Assembly: GCF_002936955.1 (NCBI RefSeq)
Contig: NZ_MPZM01000017.1
Location: 1 to 64,000 of the forward strand
Source: Oceanisphaera arctica
GTDB lineage: Bacteria; Pseudomonadota; Gammaproteobacteria; Enterobacterales; Aeromonadaceae
DNA: 64,000 nucleotides
Reading direction: 5' to 3'
The notes beneath the pieces were generated by a model that was given only the letters and a program-made list of their open reading frames with translations, was not told the DNA's origin and ran no database searches. The translations under genes were made by a program, and so were the position numbers. Below, in pieces: positions 1-9,492 of the stretch; position 1 is the stretch's first letter; each line of letters starts with the position of its first letter.

Positions 1-330
1 CGCGATCGCCCCCGCCCCCAGCGCCGCCATATCGACCGGCCCATCGGGCTTTTCGACCGTACCACGACCGGGCCGGGTCGTTGGCCCCTTGGAAGGTTAC
101 CGGGGACGGTTCGTAGTACTTACCCTACGACGGGTCCCAACCCCGGGGAAAACCCTAACGGACCCCCGGACGTACGTCCGGTCGTCCTACCGACCGGTCC
201 GGACCGACTACGGGGCCAAGGGCCCAAACCCGGAATTTACCGGTAAGGTTCGTTGGGGTCCGGGTTCGGGTCCCTACGTCCGAAAAGGGGGCCCCCAACG
301 AACTAACGGGGTACGGTACCCGGGCCGGCG
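1..330. other. Probable sequencing artefact at a contig end
   Basis: Positions 1-60 look like ordinary GC-rich DNA. From about 61 to 330 the sequence contains no ATG, CAT, CTG, CAG, GCA or TGC at all, while TA, AC, CG, GT and homopolymer runs dominate. Steps that advance one position in the cycle T-A-C-G are favoured, and trinucleotides needing five or six flows are missing. That is the known nucleotide flow order of 454 pyrosequencing, so I infer noise from a read tail rather than biology. Normal composition, and readable hrpB codons, return at about 331. No gene should be called here. Confidence 0.8.
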
Positions 331-1781
331 CACTTTCGTCCTGTTTCAGCCGTTTGAACCAACGCCGGGCCGCCGGTTTCAGCCGTCCCTGACGCGCCAA
401 TAGCTGTCCCGACAAGGGGCCATTATCCCAGCGGCCTTCCTCCACGCAGGGCCACCAGATAGGCCGCATCGGCCAAGGCCCCAGCCCGGCCCTGCCGTTG
501 CCAGTCTTTCGCCGTCAACAGCAACTGCCCCAGCCAGGGCTCTGTGCCCAGTTGCCAGACCTGTCGCCCGAGCGGGGTGAGCTGAGCCCCCGTCAGTAAG
601 CCCAGGCTTGCGAGCTGGTTGCGGGCCGCCGCCAGCAGGGGGGAGGGTGGCGGCGTCAGCAAGGGCAGCTGCTCGGGCTCGGCGCCCCAGGCGGCGCATT
701 CCAGCAAGAAGCTTGCCAGGTCACTCTGTTCGATTTCCGCCGGGCGCCGGGCCGCCAGCCGCTCCTGTTGCTCCTGACTCCATAGCCGCAGACAGGCGCC
801 GGGCTGCAAGCGCCCGGCCCGACCGGCCCGCTGGGTGGCCGAGGCCTGGCTAATCTGTCGGCTGTGCAGCCGGGTAATGCCTGACTGGGGCTCGAACTGT
901 GACTGTCGCTCCAGTCCCGAGTCCACCACTATGCTGATGCCGTCGATGGTAAGCGAGGTTTCTGCCACATTGGTGGCCAGCACCACTTTTCGCCGCCCGG
1001 GTCCGGCGGGAGCAATGGCCGCCTGCTGTTCGGCCAGCGTCAACCGGCCATAAAGCGGCCTGAGCTCAACCTCCGAGCCTGTTTTGCCGTTCAGCCAATC
1101 CTGAGTGCCGCGGATTTCCCGCTCACCGGGCAGAAAGGCCAGTACGCTGCCATCAAAATGATCCAGCGCCGCCAGTATGGCCCGGCCCATGGCTTCATCC
1201 AGCCGGCTGTGCTGATTACGGGGCTGATATTCCAGCGTCACCGGAAAACTACGCCCGGCGCTCTGCACCACGGCCGCATCGGGCAGCAGGCTGTCGAGCG
1301 CCAGCCCCTCCAGGGTCGCGGACATCACCATGATTTTGAGGTCTTCACGCAGCGCCTGACATTCCAGGGCGAAGGCCAGCGCCAAGTCTGCCTGCAGGCT
1401 GCGTTCGTGAAATTCATCGAATATCAGCAGCCCGACGCCGTCCAGCTCCGGATCGGCCTGCAGCATACGCGTCAGCACCCCCTCGGTGACCACTTCCAGC
1501 CGGGTGTCTTTGCCGACCCGGCTTTCACCGCGCATGCGATAGCCGATGCGGCCACCCGGCGTTTCACCCAGCTGCGTCGCCAGATACTGGGCGATGGTGC
1601 GCGCCGCCAGCCGCCGGGGCTCCAGCATGATGATACGGCCCCGGATCTCGGCCTGCTCCAGCAGCCATAATGGCAGCCAGGTGGATTTACCGGCGCCGGG
1701 TGGCGCTTCGATGATGATCTGGGACGCCGTTAGCGCCTGCTGTAACCGGGGCAGGGCCTCGACGATGGGAAGCTGATTCAC
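331..1781 (-). CDS. hrpB: ATP-dependent RNA helicase HrpB, 3' part lost and frameshifted
   Basis: A DEAH-box helicase of the HrpB family, predicted to act on RNA in the cytoplasm. Visible in order: Walker A (APPGAGKST), DEFHERS as the DEAH box, the MSATL motif III, TNVAETSLT and the QRAGRAGR motif VI. I start it at the GTG at 1781, preceded by CAGGT seven bases upstream, because the homologous region begins there; an ATG at 1853 would run into the divergent thpR. The frame stops at 423, but the family continues: a neighbouring frame encodes EEGRWDNGPLSGQLL and then KRLKQDES. One extra base near 445 explains the break. The C-terminal ~300 residues are missing into the artefact at 1-330. Probably an intact gene damaged by sequencing error. 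Confidence 0.85.
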
Positions 1782-1851
1782 GTGATTACCTGACTGATCG
1801 AAAACGACTATATTGTGCCAAAAGCCCCGGAAAAGGACTACGGTATTGAAC

Positions 1852-2373
1852 ATGGATACATCGCGGTTGTTTCTGGCCTTTCCCGCCGACGACCAGGCCC
1901 CGGCTCTGAGCCGGTTGCAGGACCGTCTGGCCCTGGCCGGGCGACGAATACCGGCCAGCCAGTTTCACCTGACGCTACGCTTTCTCGGGCCACTCACGCC
2001 GGTACAGTCCGGCTCCTTGTTGAAACAGCTACCGAAGATGCGGCTACCTGCCTTCACGCTGGAACTGGATCGGCTCGGCAGCTTTCCCCGAGCCAAGGTG
2101 GTCTGGATAGGCCCTTCTCGGGTTCCCTTCGCCCTCTCTACGCTATCCGATGAACTGGCCGCACGTTGTGCCGCCCTTAAGCTGGGGCCGCCTCACAGAG
2201 CCTTTCGGCCGCATATTACCCTGTTCCGCCATGACAGCACCCAGGAGTTGCCGCCGATCACCCCCATCCGCTATCGTCCCTCGCGGCTGTGCCTCTACAG
2301 CTCCACCTTGAGCGAGCAAGGTCCCAACTACCATATTCTGCAATCCTGGCCGCTGACAGATAGCTTTAACTGA
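1852..2373 (+). CDS. thpR: RNA 2',3'-cyclic phosphodiesterase (2H phosphoesterase)
   Basis: A 173-residue member of the ThpR/LigT 2H phosphoesterase family, which opens 2',3'-cyclic phosphates on RNA ends and was first known for a reversible 2'-5' RNA ligase activity. Both catalytic HxTx motifs are present: HLTL in FHLTLRFLG near residue 40 and HITL in RPHITLFR near residue 120. The ATG at 1852 gives the family N-terminus (MDTSRLFLAF); an in-frame upstream ATG at 1813 would add residues not seen in the family. It is divergent from hrpB with a 70-base gap and is followed by a long repeat region. Confidence 0.88.
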   Translation: MDTSRLFLAFPADDQAPALSRLQDRLALAGRRIPASQFHLTLRFLGPLTPVQSGSLLKQLPKMRLPAFTLELDRLGSFPRAKVVWIGPSRVPFALSTLSDELAARCAALKLGPPHRAFRPHITLFRHDSTQELPPITPIRYRPSRLCLYSSTLSEQGPNYHILQSWPLTDSFN

Positions 2374-2436
2374 GATGGCAATCAGCTACCGGTTAAAAGG
2401 GACGAAGTTTGGAACCGGCTTTCTCTGAAAGCTGAA

Positions 2437-2880
2437 AACCTGCCTCCTTGTCACAAATCCACTTGCTGAACAAAGAGGCAGCAGGGTTACCCTCACCCGA
2501 CACGCTTCAAGTACGTCCATGTAACGCTCAGCACATAACATCCCTGTCATGTGACGGTCGGCTGAGGCAATCCCTGTTGCCTCTTGCATGACCCGGAGCT
2601 GTCTGTGGGAAGTGTTATCAGGCGACTCCGTTGCCCTGATGAGGGTAAAGGGTGTCCGCTCAGCAGACCATCTGACCGACATGGATGGCGGGAATGCTGG
2701 GACGGCAGGAGCATTTCCCGGCCGCGCCAAAGATGCCGCGGTTGAGCCTCAAGGGGGCGAGCTTGCTCGCCGTGACGAGCCGTTTCAGCCTGACCGAATA
2801 TCCAGTGAATATTCGCAGCAGGCTGAAACAGCGAGTGTCATGTCATACGGCGTGTCGGCGGAGTGGTGCCCTTTGCCCGA
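2437..2880. repeat. Intergenic palindromic repeat element A (two modules, right one expanded)
   Basis: Fills most of the 553-base gap between the convergent thpR and sfsA; no gene is seen. The left module (2474-2584) lies on the minus strand. Its outer stem is AGAGGCAGCAGGG with CCCTGTTGCCTCT, with CCGAC/GTCGG inside and the apical hairpin CACATAACA-TCCC-TGTCATGTG at 2532-2553. The right module (2643-2878) has outer stem GGGTAAAGGG/CCCTTTGCCC and ends with the family tail ACGGCGTGTCGGCGGAG, but its middle is expanded and less regular. The left end (AACCTGCCTCCTTGTCACAA) resembles the terminal repeat of element C. Same family as the elements at 21.1, 36.6, 41.1, 45.3 and 53.1 kb. Confidence 0.75.
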
Positions 2881-2926
2881 TTTCATGCTGCCATAATAGG
2901 CAAAAACCTGCTTCCAGGGGGCCGCC

Positions 2927-3676
2927 TCACGCCCCATTATTCACATGCATGTCAAACGGCAGCGCCTGTACCAACTGCATGCCGCCGGGGCTGATGTCGG
3001 CCCGCCAAGCCAGACATTCCACCCCCGCCGCCAGCGCCTCGGCCACCAGGGCGCCATAGGCCGAATCCAAATGACTAGCCGGACTGACGCGCTCGATGCC
3101 GGTATGCAGCACACAGAACAGCAGTACCGCCCTGTGCCCGTTATTAACGCAGTCGATCAGCTCCCGCACATGCTTCTGCGCCCTGAGACTCTCGGTATCC
3201 GGAAAATAGCCCTGACCGGTCATCTCTCCCTCACTCTCATCCAACAGGGTCACGCTCTTGACCTCCACATAACAGACCGGCTCAACGCCGCCGCTCAGCA
3301 AAAAGTCGATGCGGCTGCCCTCGTTGCCGTAGCGGACCTCGGCCCTGATATCGCCATATTGCGCCAGCTGTGGAATTCGCTTCTGCTCCAGCGCTTCACC
3401 CACCAGCAGGTTGGCCCGGGCGGTATTGACACAGATGAAATCACCGCGCTGGTTTTCGACCAGCTCCCAAGTATGAGCATATTTGCGTTTTTGGTTGTCT
3501 GATGTAGAGAAGTACACCGTCCAGCCCGGCTCGGCACAGCCGGTCATTTTGCCAGTATTGGGGCAATGAATGGTCAGCGGAGCCTCTGGCGAAGAGTCCT
3601 GATGGATGACGTCGGCCAGAAAGCGCTTGTAGCGCCGGATCAACTGCCCTCGGCACAAAGAAGAGGAAAACTGCAC
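2927..3676 (-). CDS. sfsA: Sugar fermentation stimulation protein homolog SfsA
   Basis: A 249-residue SfsA protein, full length for the family. The N-terminal OB-like part carries CPNTGKMTGC; the C-terminal nuclease-like domain carries RIDFLLSGG, YVEVKSVTL and FPDTESLRAQKH, the pattern of a PD-(D/E)xK-like fold. In E. coli SfsA is reported to bind DNA and affect maltose metabolism; its biochemical role is still poorly defined. The start at 3676 (MQFSSSL) matches the family. It is transcribed away from dksA, with about 295 bases between the two starts. Confidence 0.9.
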   Translation of the reverse strand: MQFSSSLCRGQLIRRYKRFLADVIHQDSSPEAPLTIHCPNTGKMTGCAEPGWTVYFSTSDNQKRKYAHTWELVENQRGDFICVNTARANLLVGEALEQKRIPQLAQYGDIRAEVRYGNEGSRIDFLLSGGVEPVCYVEVKSVTLLDESEGEMTGQGYFPDTESLRAQKHVRELIDCVNNGHRAVLLFCVLHTGIERVSPASHLDSAYGALVAEALAAGVECLAWRADISPGGMQLVQALPFDMHVNNGA

Positions 3677-3889
3677 GATTGTACCTATAGTTCATGAATA
3701 GAGTTTGATAGTAATCTTTATCACAGCCCCGACTCTACTCTTGAAAATACTGTTCCTCATCCCCATATGGAGGGCTCACCAAGAAGCTGCCGCTCTTTAC
3801 GACCCGGGCCACTCAACCAGAGTAATTTCAGAAAAAAGTGGTTATGGTCGTATTTAAGGGTCGATTTTCGCAGAAACAGCAATGCAAAA

Positions 3890-3919
3890 TTGCCTTGCCA
3901 ATATGCTTTCTGCTATAGA
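3890..3919 (+). promoter_or_regulatory. Predicted sigma-70 promoter of dksA
   Basis: TTGCCT at 3890-3895 and TATAGA at 3914-3919 are separated by 18 bases and lie about 50 bases upstream of the dksA ATG. The surrounding sequence is AT-rich compared with the genome. The assignment rests on the hexamer match only. Confidence 0.45.
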
Positions 3920-3971
3920 TAGCCGCTTCTTAACATTGGTTGGCGCAATATTGCTTTTTAGGAGATACGGA

Positions 3972-4424
3972 ATGCCAGCAGTCGAAACCAAAAAATCTCT
4001 CGGTATTCTGGCCATTGCCGGTGTTGAGCCCTACCAGGCGAAGCCCGACGAAGAATACATGAACGATGCGCAAAAAACGCACTTTCGCAAAATTCTGGGT
4101 GCCTGGCGCAATCAGTTGCGCGAAGAAGTGGATCGCACCATGGGCTACATGAAAGACGAAGCAGCCAACTTCCCCGATCCGGTGGACAGAGCCGCTCAGG
4201 AAGAAGAATTCGCGCTTGAACTGCGTGCCCGGGATCGGGAGCGCAAGCTGATCAAGAAGATCGAAAAAACCATGCAGAAAATCGAAGAAGACGACTTCGG
4301 CTATTGCGAGCACTGCGGCGTGGAAATCGGCATTCGCCGACTGGAAGCACGCCCCACCGCCGATCTGTGCATCGACTGCAAGACCCTGGCCGAGATCAAG
4401 GAAAAACAGATGGCCGGTTACTAA
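3972..4424 (+). CDS. dksA: RNA polymerase-binding transcription factor DksA
   Basis: A 150-residue DksA, which enters the RNA polymerase secondary channel and works with ppGpp to tune rRNA, tRNA and amino acid promoters. The coiled-coil tip carries the [10 protein letters not shown] segment with the two acidic tip residues. The zinc finger is C-x2-C...C-x2-C (YCEHCG and LCIDCK). An in-frame upstream ATG at 3882 is rejected: the ATG at 3972 has AGGAG seven bases ahead and gives the family length. gluQ follows 15 bases after the stop, the usual partner order in gammaproteobacteria. Confidence 0.97.
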   Translation: MPAVETKKSLGILAIAGVEPYQAKPDEEYMNDAQKTHFRKILGAWRNQLREEVDRTMGYMKDEAANFPDPVDRAAQEEEFALELRARDRERKLIKKIEKTMQKIEEDDFGYCEHCGVEIGIRRLEARPTADLCIDCKTLAEIKEKQMAGY

Positions 4425-4439
4425 ACCGTCCCTGCCAAC

Positions 4440-5363
4440 ATGAACAAGACCGCGCCCAACTGCTACATTGGGCGCTTTGCCCCCTCGCCCAGCGGCCCCC
4501 TTCACTTCGGCTCTCTGATAGCCGCCCTCGGCAGCTATCTGCAAGCCAGAAGTCATCAGGGTCAATGGTTGCTGCGTATCGAAGACCTGGATCCGCCGCG
4601 GGAGGTTCCCGGGGCGGCCGATGCCATATTGCGCACCCTGGACTCCTTTGGTCTGCACTGGGACGATTCCGTCGTGTATCAGAGTCAACGACTCGAGGTG
4701 TACCGGGCCGTGCTGGACGACTGGGCCCGACGAGGGTTGACCTATCACTGCCACTGTACCCGCAAGATGGTAAGCGCCACCGGCGGCTTTTATAACGGCC
4801 ATTGTCGTGATCTTGCTCTGCCGGCCGAAAACGCGGCCATCAGACTGGTTATGGACCAGCCGGTTTACGGCTTTCATGACCGGCTGCAGGGGGTCATCAC
4901 AGTGCCCGTCGCGCTGGCCGAAGAAGACTTTATCGTGCGTCGTCGCGACGGGCTCTACGCCTATAATCTGGCGGTGGTGGTCGACGATGCCGAGACTGGT
5001 ATTACCGAGGTGGTACGGGGTGCCGACCTGCTCGACCCCACGGTACGCCAGATTGCACTTTACCGGATGTTGAATGCACCGGAGCCCGGTTGGCTGCATC
5101 TGCCGCTGGCTCTGTATTCAGGCCATAAACTGTCCAAGCAGAATCACGCTCCGGCACTGGATGACCAGCAGCCGGGCAAGACGCTCTGGCACGCGCTGGA
5201 TTTTCTCGGACAAGAACCCCCGCCGGCACTTTTTGGTGCCGGTGCTGCCGAACTACTGCTCTGGGCTTGCCGTCACTGGCGCCTGGATCGAGTGGCCAGC
5301 AGACCAAATATCGAGCTGAAGTGCGCAGACAGTTCGCATTTTCAGCGCCCTGCGCTATTATAG
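4440..5363 (+). CDS. gluQ: Glutamyl-Q tRNA(Asp) synthetase
   Basis: A truncated glutamyl-tRNA synthetase paralogue that attaches glutamate to the queuosine base at position 34 of tRNA(Asp). The class I signatures are [16 protein letters not shown] (HIGH-like) and HKLSKQN (KMSKS-like). The zinc-binding segment CHCTRKM...YNGHCRD lies near residues 103-122. It lacks the anticodon-binding domain of GltX, as expected at 307 residues. It sits directly behind dksA and probably shares its transcript. The promoter suggested for pcnB lies in its last codons. Confidence 0.93.
   Translation: MNKTAPNCYIGRFAPSPSGPLHFGSLIAALGSYLQARSHQGQWLLRIEDLDPPREVPGAADAILRTLDSFGLHWDDSVVYQSQRLEVYRAVLDDWARRGLTYHCHCTRKMVSATGGFYNGHCRDLALPAENAAIRLVMDQPVYGFHDRLQGVITVPVALAEEDFIVRRRDGLYAYNLAVVVDDAETGITEVVRGADLLDPTVRQIALYRMLNAPEPGWLHLPLALYSGHKLSKQNHAPALDDQQPGKTLWHALDFLGQEPPPALFGAGAAELLLWACRHWRLDRVASRPNIELKCADSSHFQRPALL
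5333..5361 (+). promoter_or_regulatory. Predicted promoter of pcnB inside the 3' end of gluQ
   Basis: TTCGCA (5333-5338) and TATTAT (5356-5361) are 17 bases apart. They end at the gluQ stop codon and lie about 105 bases before the pcnB start. This is a hexamer match only. Confidence 0.4.
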
Positions 5364-5466
5364 TGCGCCGATTTTTTTAGCTTAAGGCCTTGCGAGGTGT
5401 CCTATTTTTTCCCAGATTGCTGGCTTTTGTAGAAAGCTGCTTACCCGACAACAGGAGGCGTTGCCA

Positions 5467-6795
5467 TTGCAACCCGTGGTTCTAGAGCGCGCCCAACATG
5501 GTATTTCGCGCCGACAGATCAGTGAAAACGCCCTCAAAGTACTGTATCGCCTGAACAAGGCGGGCTTCGATGCCTACCTGGTCGGTGGTGGTGTGCGTGA
5601 CTTGCTGCTGGGCAGATTGCCCAAGGACTTTGATGTCTCCACCAACGCCACCCCTGACCAGATAAAGCAGCTTTTCAGCAACTGCCGTCTGGTTGGTCGC
5701 CGTTTTCGCCTGGCCCACGTGCTGTTTGGTCGCGATGTGATCGAGGTGGCCACCTTCCGCGGCCATCACCATCAGGTTAATACCAACAAGAACGTCTCGT
5801 CCCAGTCTTCCGAAGGCATGTTGCTGCGCGACAACGTCTACGGCACCATCGAAGAAGACGCGGAGCGCCGCGACTTTACCGTTAACGCCCTCTATTACAA
5901 TATTGCCGACTTCAGCGTGGTCGGTTTTGCCAATGGAATCAAGGATCTGGAAGCGCGTCGTCTGGAACTGATCGGCGACCCGGAAACCCGCTATCGGGAA
6001 GATCCGGTGCGCATGATCCGGGCGGTACGTTTTTCCGCCAAGCTCGGTCTGACCATCAGCCCCCGCACCGAAGCGCCCATTCACAGCCTGGCGCCGCTGC
6101 TGGCCGATATACCCGCCGCCCGACTGTTCGAAGAAACACTCAAGCTGTTTCTTGCCGGTCACGGACTGGAAACCTATCGCCAGTTGCAGCAATACGGCCT
6201 CTTTGCGCCGTTATTTCCGGAAGCTGCCGAGGTCATGGGCGCGGGCAAGAATCGCTACGGTCGCTTCATCGAGCTGGCGCTGACCAACACTGACGAGCGT
6301 ATCGCCCAGGATATGCGGGTTACCCCCGCCTTCTTGTACGCCGCCCTTCTGTGGGGTCCGGTAGAAACCCGCACCCAGGCCTTCATGAATGAAGGCGGCC
6401 TGAACCATTACGACGCCTTTATGCTGGCCACCGATGATGTGCTGGGTCGCCAGGTGAAAACCGTCGCTATTCCTCGTCGTTTCAGCTCTGTGGTACGCGA
6501 TATCTGGCAGCTGCAGGATCGTCTCACCAAGCGCAGCGGTAAGCGGCCGCACCGCCTGCTCGAGCATCCCAAGTTCCGCGCCGGCTACGACTTTTTGCTG
6601 CTGCGTGCCGAACTGGACCCGCGCCTGAAGGAGCTAGCCGAATGGTGGACCGATTTTCAGGTCGCCAACCCGGTCGAACGGCAACAGCCGGCCCGGGGTG
6701 CGCAGGAAGCTCCCGCCCATGCGGCTAACGAGTCCGAACCACGCAAGCCACGCAAACGGCCACGTCGTCGTCCGCGTCGGAAAAAAGACGCATGA
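5467..6795 (+). CDS. pcnB: Poly(A) polymerase I, probable UUG start
   Basis: Adds 3' poly(A) tails that promote RNA decay. The nucleotidyltransferase head has LVGGGVRDLLLGR followed by DFDVS (the DxD metal site). The middle contains the RRDFTVNALYY segment and the tRNA-nucleotidyltransferase/poly(A) polymerase body. The C-terminal ~40 residues are strongly basic (RKPRKRPRRRPRRKK), as in PcnB. There is no ATG or GTG at the expected start. AGGAGG at 5453-5458 is followed, eight bases later, by an in-frame TTG at 5467; another TTG at 5461 is only two bases from the Shine-Dalgarno. The E. coli gene is known to use a weak non-AUG start, so this looks conserved in principle. It overlaps folK by four bases. 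Confidence 0.92.
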   Translation: MQPVVLERAQHGISRRQISENALKVLYRLNKAGFDAYLVGGGVRDLLLGRLPKDFDVSTNATPDQIKQLFSNCRLVGRRFRLAHVLFGRDVIEVATFRGHHHQVNTNKNVSSQSSEGMLLRDNVYGTIEEDAERRDFTVNALYYNIADFSVVGFANGIKDLEARRLELIGDPETRYREDPVRMIRAVRFSAKLGLTISPRTEAPIHSLAPLLADIPAARLFEETLKLFLAGHGLETYRQLQQYGLFAPLFPEAAEVMGAGKNRYGRFIELALTNTDERIAQDMRVTPAFLYAALLWGPVETRTQAFMNEGGLNHYDAFMLATDDVLGRQVKTVAIPRRFSSVVRDIWQLQDRLTKRSGKRPHRLLEHPKFRAGYDFLLLRAELDPRLKELAEWWTDFQVANPVERQQPARGAQEAPAHAANESEPRKPRKRPRRRPRRKKDA

Positions 6796-7280
6796 CCACC
6801 GTATTTGTCGCCCTCGGTGCCAACCTTGGCGAGCCGCTGGCACAAATCAGGGCGGCTCAGCTCGCCCTGGCCTCGCTGGCCACAGCGGGCAGCCTTCAGC
6901 ATTCGCCGCTGTATCAAAGTCTGCCCATGGGGCCGGCAGATCAGCCGCCCTATATCAACGGGGTATCGATGTTTGATACCCGGCTCGAGCCACATGACCT
7001 GCTGGATGCGTTACAACGCATAGAGCAGGCACACGGCCGGGTACGCAAGGAAGAACGATGGGGACCTCGCACCCTGGATCTGGACATGCTGCTCTATGGC
7101 GAACGCCACATAGAAGATGAACGGTTGACGGTCCCCCACTATGGCATGAAGCAACGGGAATTTGTGCTTTACCCGCTGGCAGATCTGGCTTCTGGCCTGA
7201 CACTGCCTTGCGGTACTCCCCTGGCCCAGCTGTTGCAACAGTGCCCGGCCAATAGCATGACCCGACTGCCTCCGCAGTAA
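6792..7280 (+). CDS. folK: 6-hydroxymethyl-7,8-dihydropterin pyrophosphokinase
   Basis: HPPK transfers pyrophosphate from ATP to hydroxymethyl-dihydropterin, one step before dihydropteroate synthase in folate synthesis. The family signature [15 protein letters not shown] is present near residues 82-96, including the two metal-binding aspartates. It is 162 residues, normal for the family. The ATG overlaps the pcnB stop (ATGA), which implies translational coupling, and panB starts 11 bases after its stop. Confidence 0.95.
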   Translation: MTTVFVALGANLGEPLAQIRAAQLALASLATAGSLQHSPLYQSLPMGPADQPPYINGVSMFDTRLEPHDLLDALQRIEQAHGRVRKEERWGPRTLDLDMLLYGERHIEDERLTVPHYGMKQREFVLYPLADLASGLTLPCGTPLAQLLQQCPANSMTRLPPQ

Positions 7281-7291
7281 AGGAATCACTC

Positions 7292-8086
7292 ATGAGTAAA
7301 ATCACCACGGCACGCCTGCTGGCGATGAAACAGGCCCGGCAGAAAATCGCCATGATCACCGCCTATGATGCCACCTTTGCCACACTATTCGAACAAGCCG
7401 GCGTGCATGCTATTCTGATCGGCGACTCTCTCGGCATGGTACTGCAGGGCGAGGACAGCACCCTCAAGGTGACGGTCGAGGATATCGCCTACCACACAAA
7501 ATCTGTGGCCAACGGCTGTGAAAAGTCGCTTATCGTCGCCGATATGCCGTTTATGAGTTACAGCAATCCAGAGCAGGCCTGTGCCAGCGCCGCCGCCCTG
7601 ATGCGCGCCGGTGCCCACATGGTCAAGCTGGAAGGCGGCGACTGGCTGGCCGAGAGCGTCACCCAGCTGACCCGTCAGGGCATTCCGGTGTGCGGTCATC
7701 TGGGCCTGACGCCGCAGTCGGTACACGTGTTCGGCGGCTTCAAGCTACAGGGCCGTGAGACCGAGCAGGCCGAGCAAATCAAACGCCATGCCAGAGCGCT
7801 GGAAGCCGCCGGCATTCAGCTGCTGGTGCTGGAATGCGTGCCAAGCCAGCTTGCCACCGATATCAGTCAGATGCTGAGCATTCCGGTGATCGGTATCGGC
7901 GCCGGTGCCAATACCGACGGTCAGGTGCTGGTGATGCAGGACGCCCTGGGGCTCACTACCGGCTATGTGCCCAGATTCACCAAGAACTTCCTGGCCGACA
8001 ACGGCAACGTCAAGGCCGCCATCGAAGCCTATGTAGCCGACGTGACCGAGGGCCGTTTCCCTGGCCCGGAACACAGTTTTAACTGA
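7292..8086 (+). CDS. panB: 3-methyl-2-oxobutanoate hydroxymethyltransferase
   Basis: Ketopantoate hydroxymethyltransferase, first committed step of pantothenate synthesis, using methylene-tetrahydrofolate. Characteristic segments are [20 protein letters not shown] (metal-binding Asp), [14 protein letters not shown] and IGIGAG. At 264 residues it is full length. It sits between folK and panC in one rightward operon, linking folate and pantothenate genes. Confidence 0.96.
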   Translation: MSKITTARLLAMKQARQKIAMITAYDATFATLFEQAGVHAILIGDSLGMVLQGEDSTLKVTVEDIAYHTKSVANGCEKSLIVADMPFMSYSNPEQACASAAALMRAGAHMVKLEGGDWLAESVTQLTRQGIPVCGHLGLTPQSVHVFGGFKLQGRETEQAEQIKRHARALEAAGIQLLVLECVPSQLATDISQMLSIPVIGIGAGANTDGQVLVMQDALGLTTGYVPRFTKNFLADNGNVKAAIEAYVADVTEGRFPGPEHSFN

Positions 8087-8095
8087 GGACAGACA

Positions 8096-8944
8096 ATGCA
8101 GCTGGTCAGCACCCCGGACGAATTAAGAGCCGTCATCAACGGCTGGCGCCGCCACGGCGAGCGTATCGGCTTCGTACCCACCATGGGCAACCTGCACCCG
8201 GGGCACCTGGAACTGGTCAAGCAGGCCAGGACCCTCTGCGATCGCGTAGTAGTCAGCATCTTCGTCAATCCGATGCAGTTTGACCGGGCCGCCGATCTCG
8301 AAGCCTATCCACGCACCCTGGAGCAGGACTGCGAGCGGCTGGGTGAACTGGCGGATATCGTCTTTACGCCCACGCCGGCGCTGATGTACCCCGATGGCCA
8401 GCAGCAGCAAACCCGGGTCGTGGTGCCCGGCATCGCCGAGGTGCTGGAAGGCGCCCTGCGTCCGGGTCACTTCGACGGCGTCAGTACCGTCGTGTGCAAG
8501 CTGTTCAACCTGGTGCAACCGGATCTGGCCTGCTTCGGCGAAAAAGACTACCAGCAGCTGGCGCTAATCCGTAAAATGACCGCCGATTTGAACATGCCGG
8601 TCGAGATCCTCGGCGTGCCCACTGTACGCGCCGAAGACGGCCTGGCGCTGAGTTCCCGCAATGGTTATCTGACCGACGCCGAACGCGCTCAGGCCCCCGA
8701 GCTTGCCGCCACCATGAACTGGCTGGCCAGTCGCATGGCCGACGGCGAGCGGGATATTGAACGGCTGGCAGCAGAAGGCAGTGCCCGGCTGAACGACGCC
8801 GGCTTTCGTACCGACGGCATCGATATCGTCGATGCGGACATCCTGTTGCCGTTAACAGCGCAGAGTCGGGCAGTCGTCATCCTGATGGCCGCCTTTCTCG
8901 GCAAGGCCCGACTGATAGACAATAAAGTCGTGCCCCTGAAGTGA
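8096..8944 (+). CDS. panC: Pantothenate synthetase
   Basis: Ligates pantoate to beta-alanine with ATP through a pantoyl-adenylate. The nucleotidyltransferase signature PTMGNLHPGHL (HIGH-like) lies near residue 28, and FVNPMQF, FGEKDYQQL and LSSRNGYL follow as expected. It is 282 residues, full length. It starts nine bases after panB; panD follows after 103 bases. Confidence 0.96.
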   Translation: MQLVSTPDELRAVINGWRRHGERIGFVPTMGNLHPGHLELVKQARTLCDRVVVSIFVNPMQFDRAADLEAYPRTLEQDCERLGELADIVFTPTPALMYPDGQQQQTRVVVPGIAEVLEGALRPGHFDGVSTVVCKLFNLVQPDLACFGEKDYQQLALIRKMTADLNMPVEILGVPTVRAEDGLALSSRNGYLTDAERAQAPELAATMNWLASRMADGERDIERLAAEGSARLNDAGFRTDGIDIVDADILLPLTAQSRAVVILMAAFLGKARLIDNKVVPLK

Positions 8945-9047
8945 CACTCAGCTGTCGCCAAGGAGAAGGAGCCTGATTCCTCTTCTGTGTGCCGGCACTG
9001 AACCAGTAAGCCCTTGAGGCAGTAGTAAAAATGGAGACAAGGTAAAG

Positions 9048-9434
9048 ATGGACATGCAACGCATTATGCTCAGAGGCAAGCTGCACCAGGCCCGGGTCAC
9101 CCACGCCGAGCTGAACTACGAAGGCTCCTGCGCCATCGATCAGGATCTGCTGGACGCGGTCAACATCCGCGAATACGAGCAGATCGATATCTACAACATC
9201 GAAAACGGTGAGCGCTTCCACACCTACGCCATTTCCGGCGAACGTGGCTCGAAGATGATTTCGCTGAACGGCGCCGCCGCCCGCAAGGCCGCCGTGGGCG
9301 ACCGCATCATCATCTGCGCCTATGCACCGATGAGCGAGCTGCAAATCGAAAGCTACGATCCCAACCTGGTGTATCTGGATGCGGACAACAACATAGTACG
9401 CACCAGCAAGAACATCCCCCTGCAGCTGGCCTGA
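9048..9434 (+). CDS. panD: Aspartate 1-decarboxylase precursor
   Basis: Makes beta-alanine from aspartate for pantothenate synthesis. It is made as a proenzyme that cleaves itself at Gly-Ser to form a pyruvoyl group; the site is visible as YEGSCAI (Gly26-Ser27). Length 128 residues is typical. The ATG at 9048 has AAGG five bases ahead; an ATG two codons later is also possible. The 103-base gap from panC leaves room for a separate promoter, but I see no clear one. A strong bidirectional hairpin follows. Confidence 0.95.
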   Translation: MDMQRIMLRGKLHQARVTHAELNYEGSCAIDQDLLDAVNIREYEQIDIYNIENGERFHTYAISGERGSKMISLNGAAARKAAVGDRIIICAYAPMSELQIESYDPNLVYLDADNNIVRTSKNIPLQLA

Positions 9435-9460
9435 TCGCTACCATTCCCCGCAGGTTATAT

Positions 9461-9490
9461 GCAAAAGGCAGCCAGTTGGCTGCCTTTTGC
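9461..9490. terminator. Bidirectional terminator between panD and yadH
   Basis: A perfect hairpin, GCAAAAGGCAGCC / GGCTGCCTTTTGC with a four-base loop. The A and T runs inside the stem let it end transcription from both the panD side and the convergent yadH side, whose stop is two bases away. Confidence 0.8.
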
Positions 9491-9492
9491 AT

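Noticed and set aside
89..469. Open frames on both strands in the first 470 bases
   Set aside because: They lie in or across the pyrosequencing noise block; absence of stops there follows from missing TGA and rare TAG/TAA, not from coding.
2386..3059. Several 100-residue open frames between thpR and sfsA
   Set aside because: They run through repeat element A and the 3' end of sfsA in other frames; codon composition and lack of ribosome sites argue against genes.
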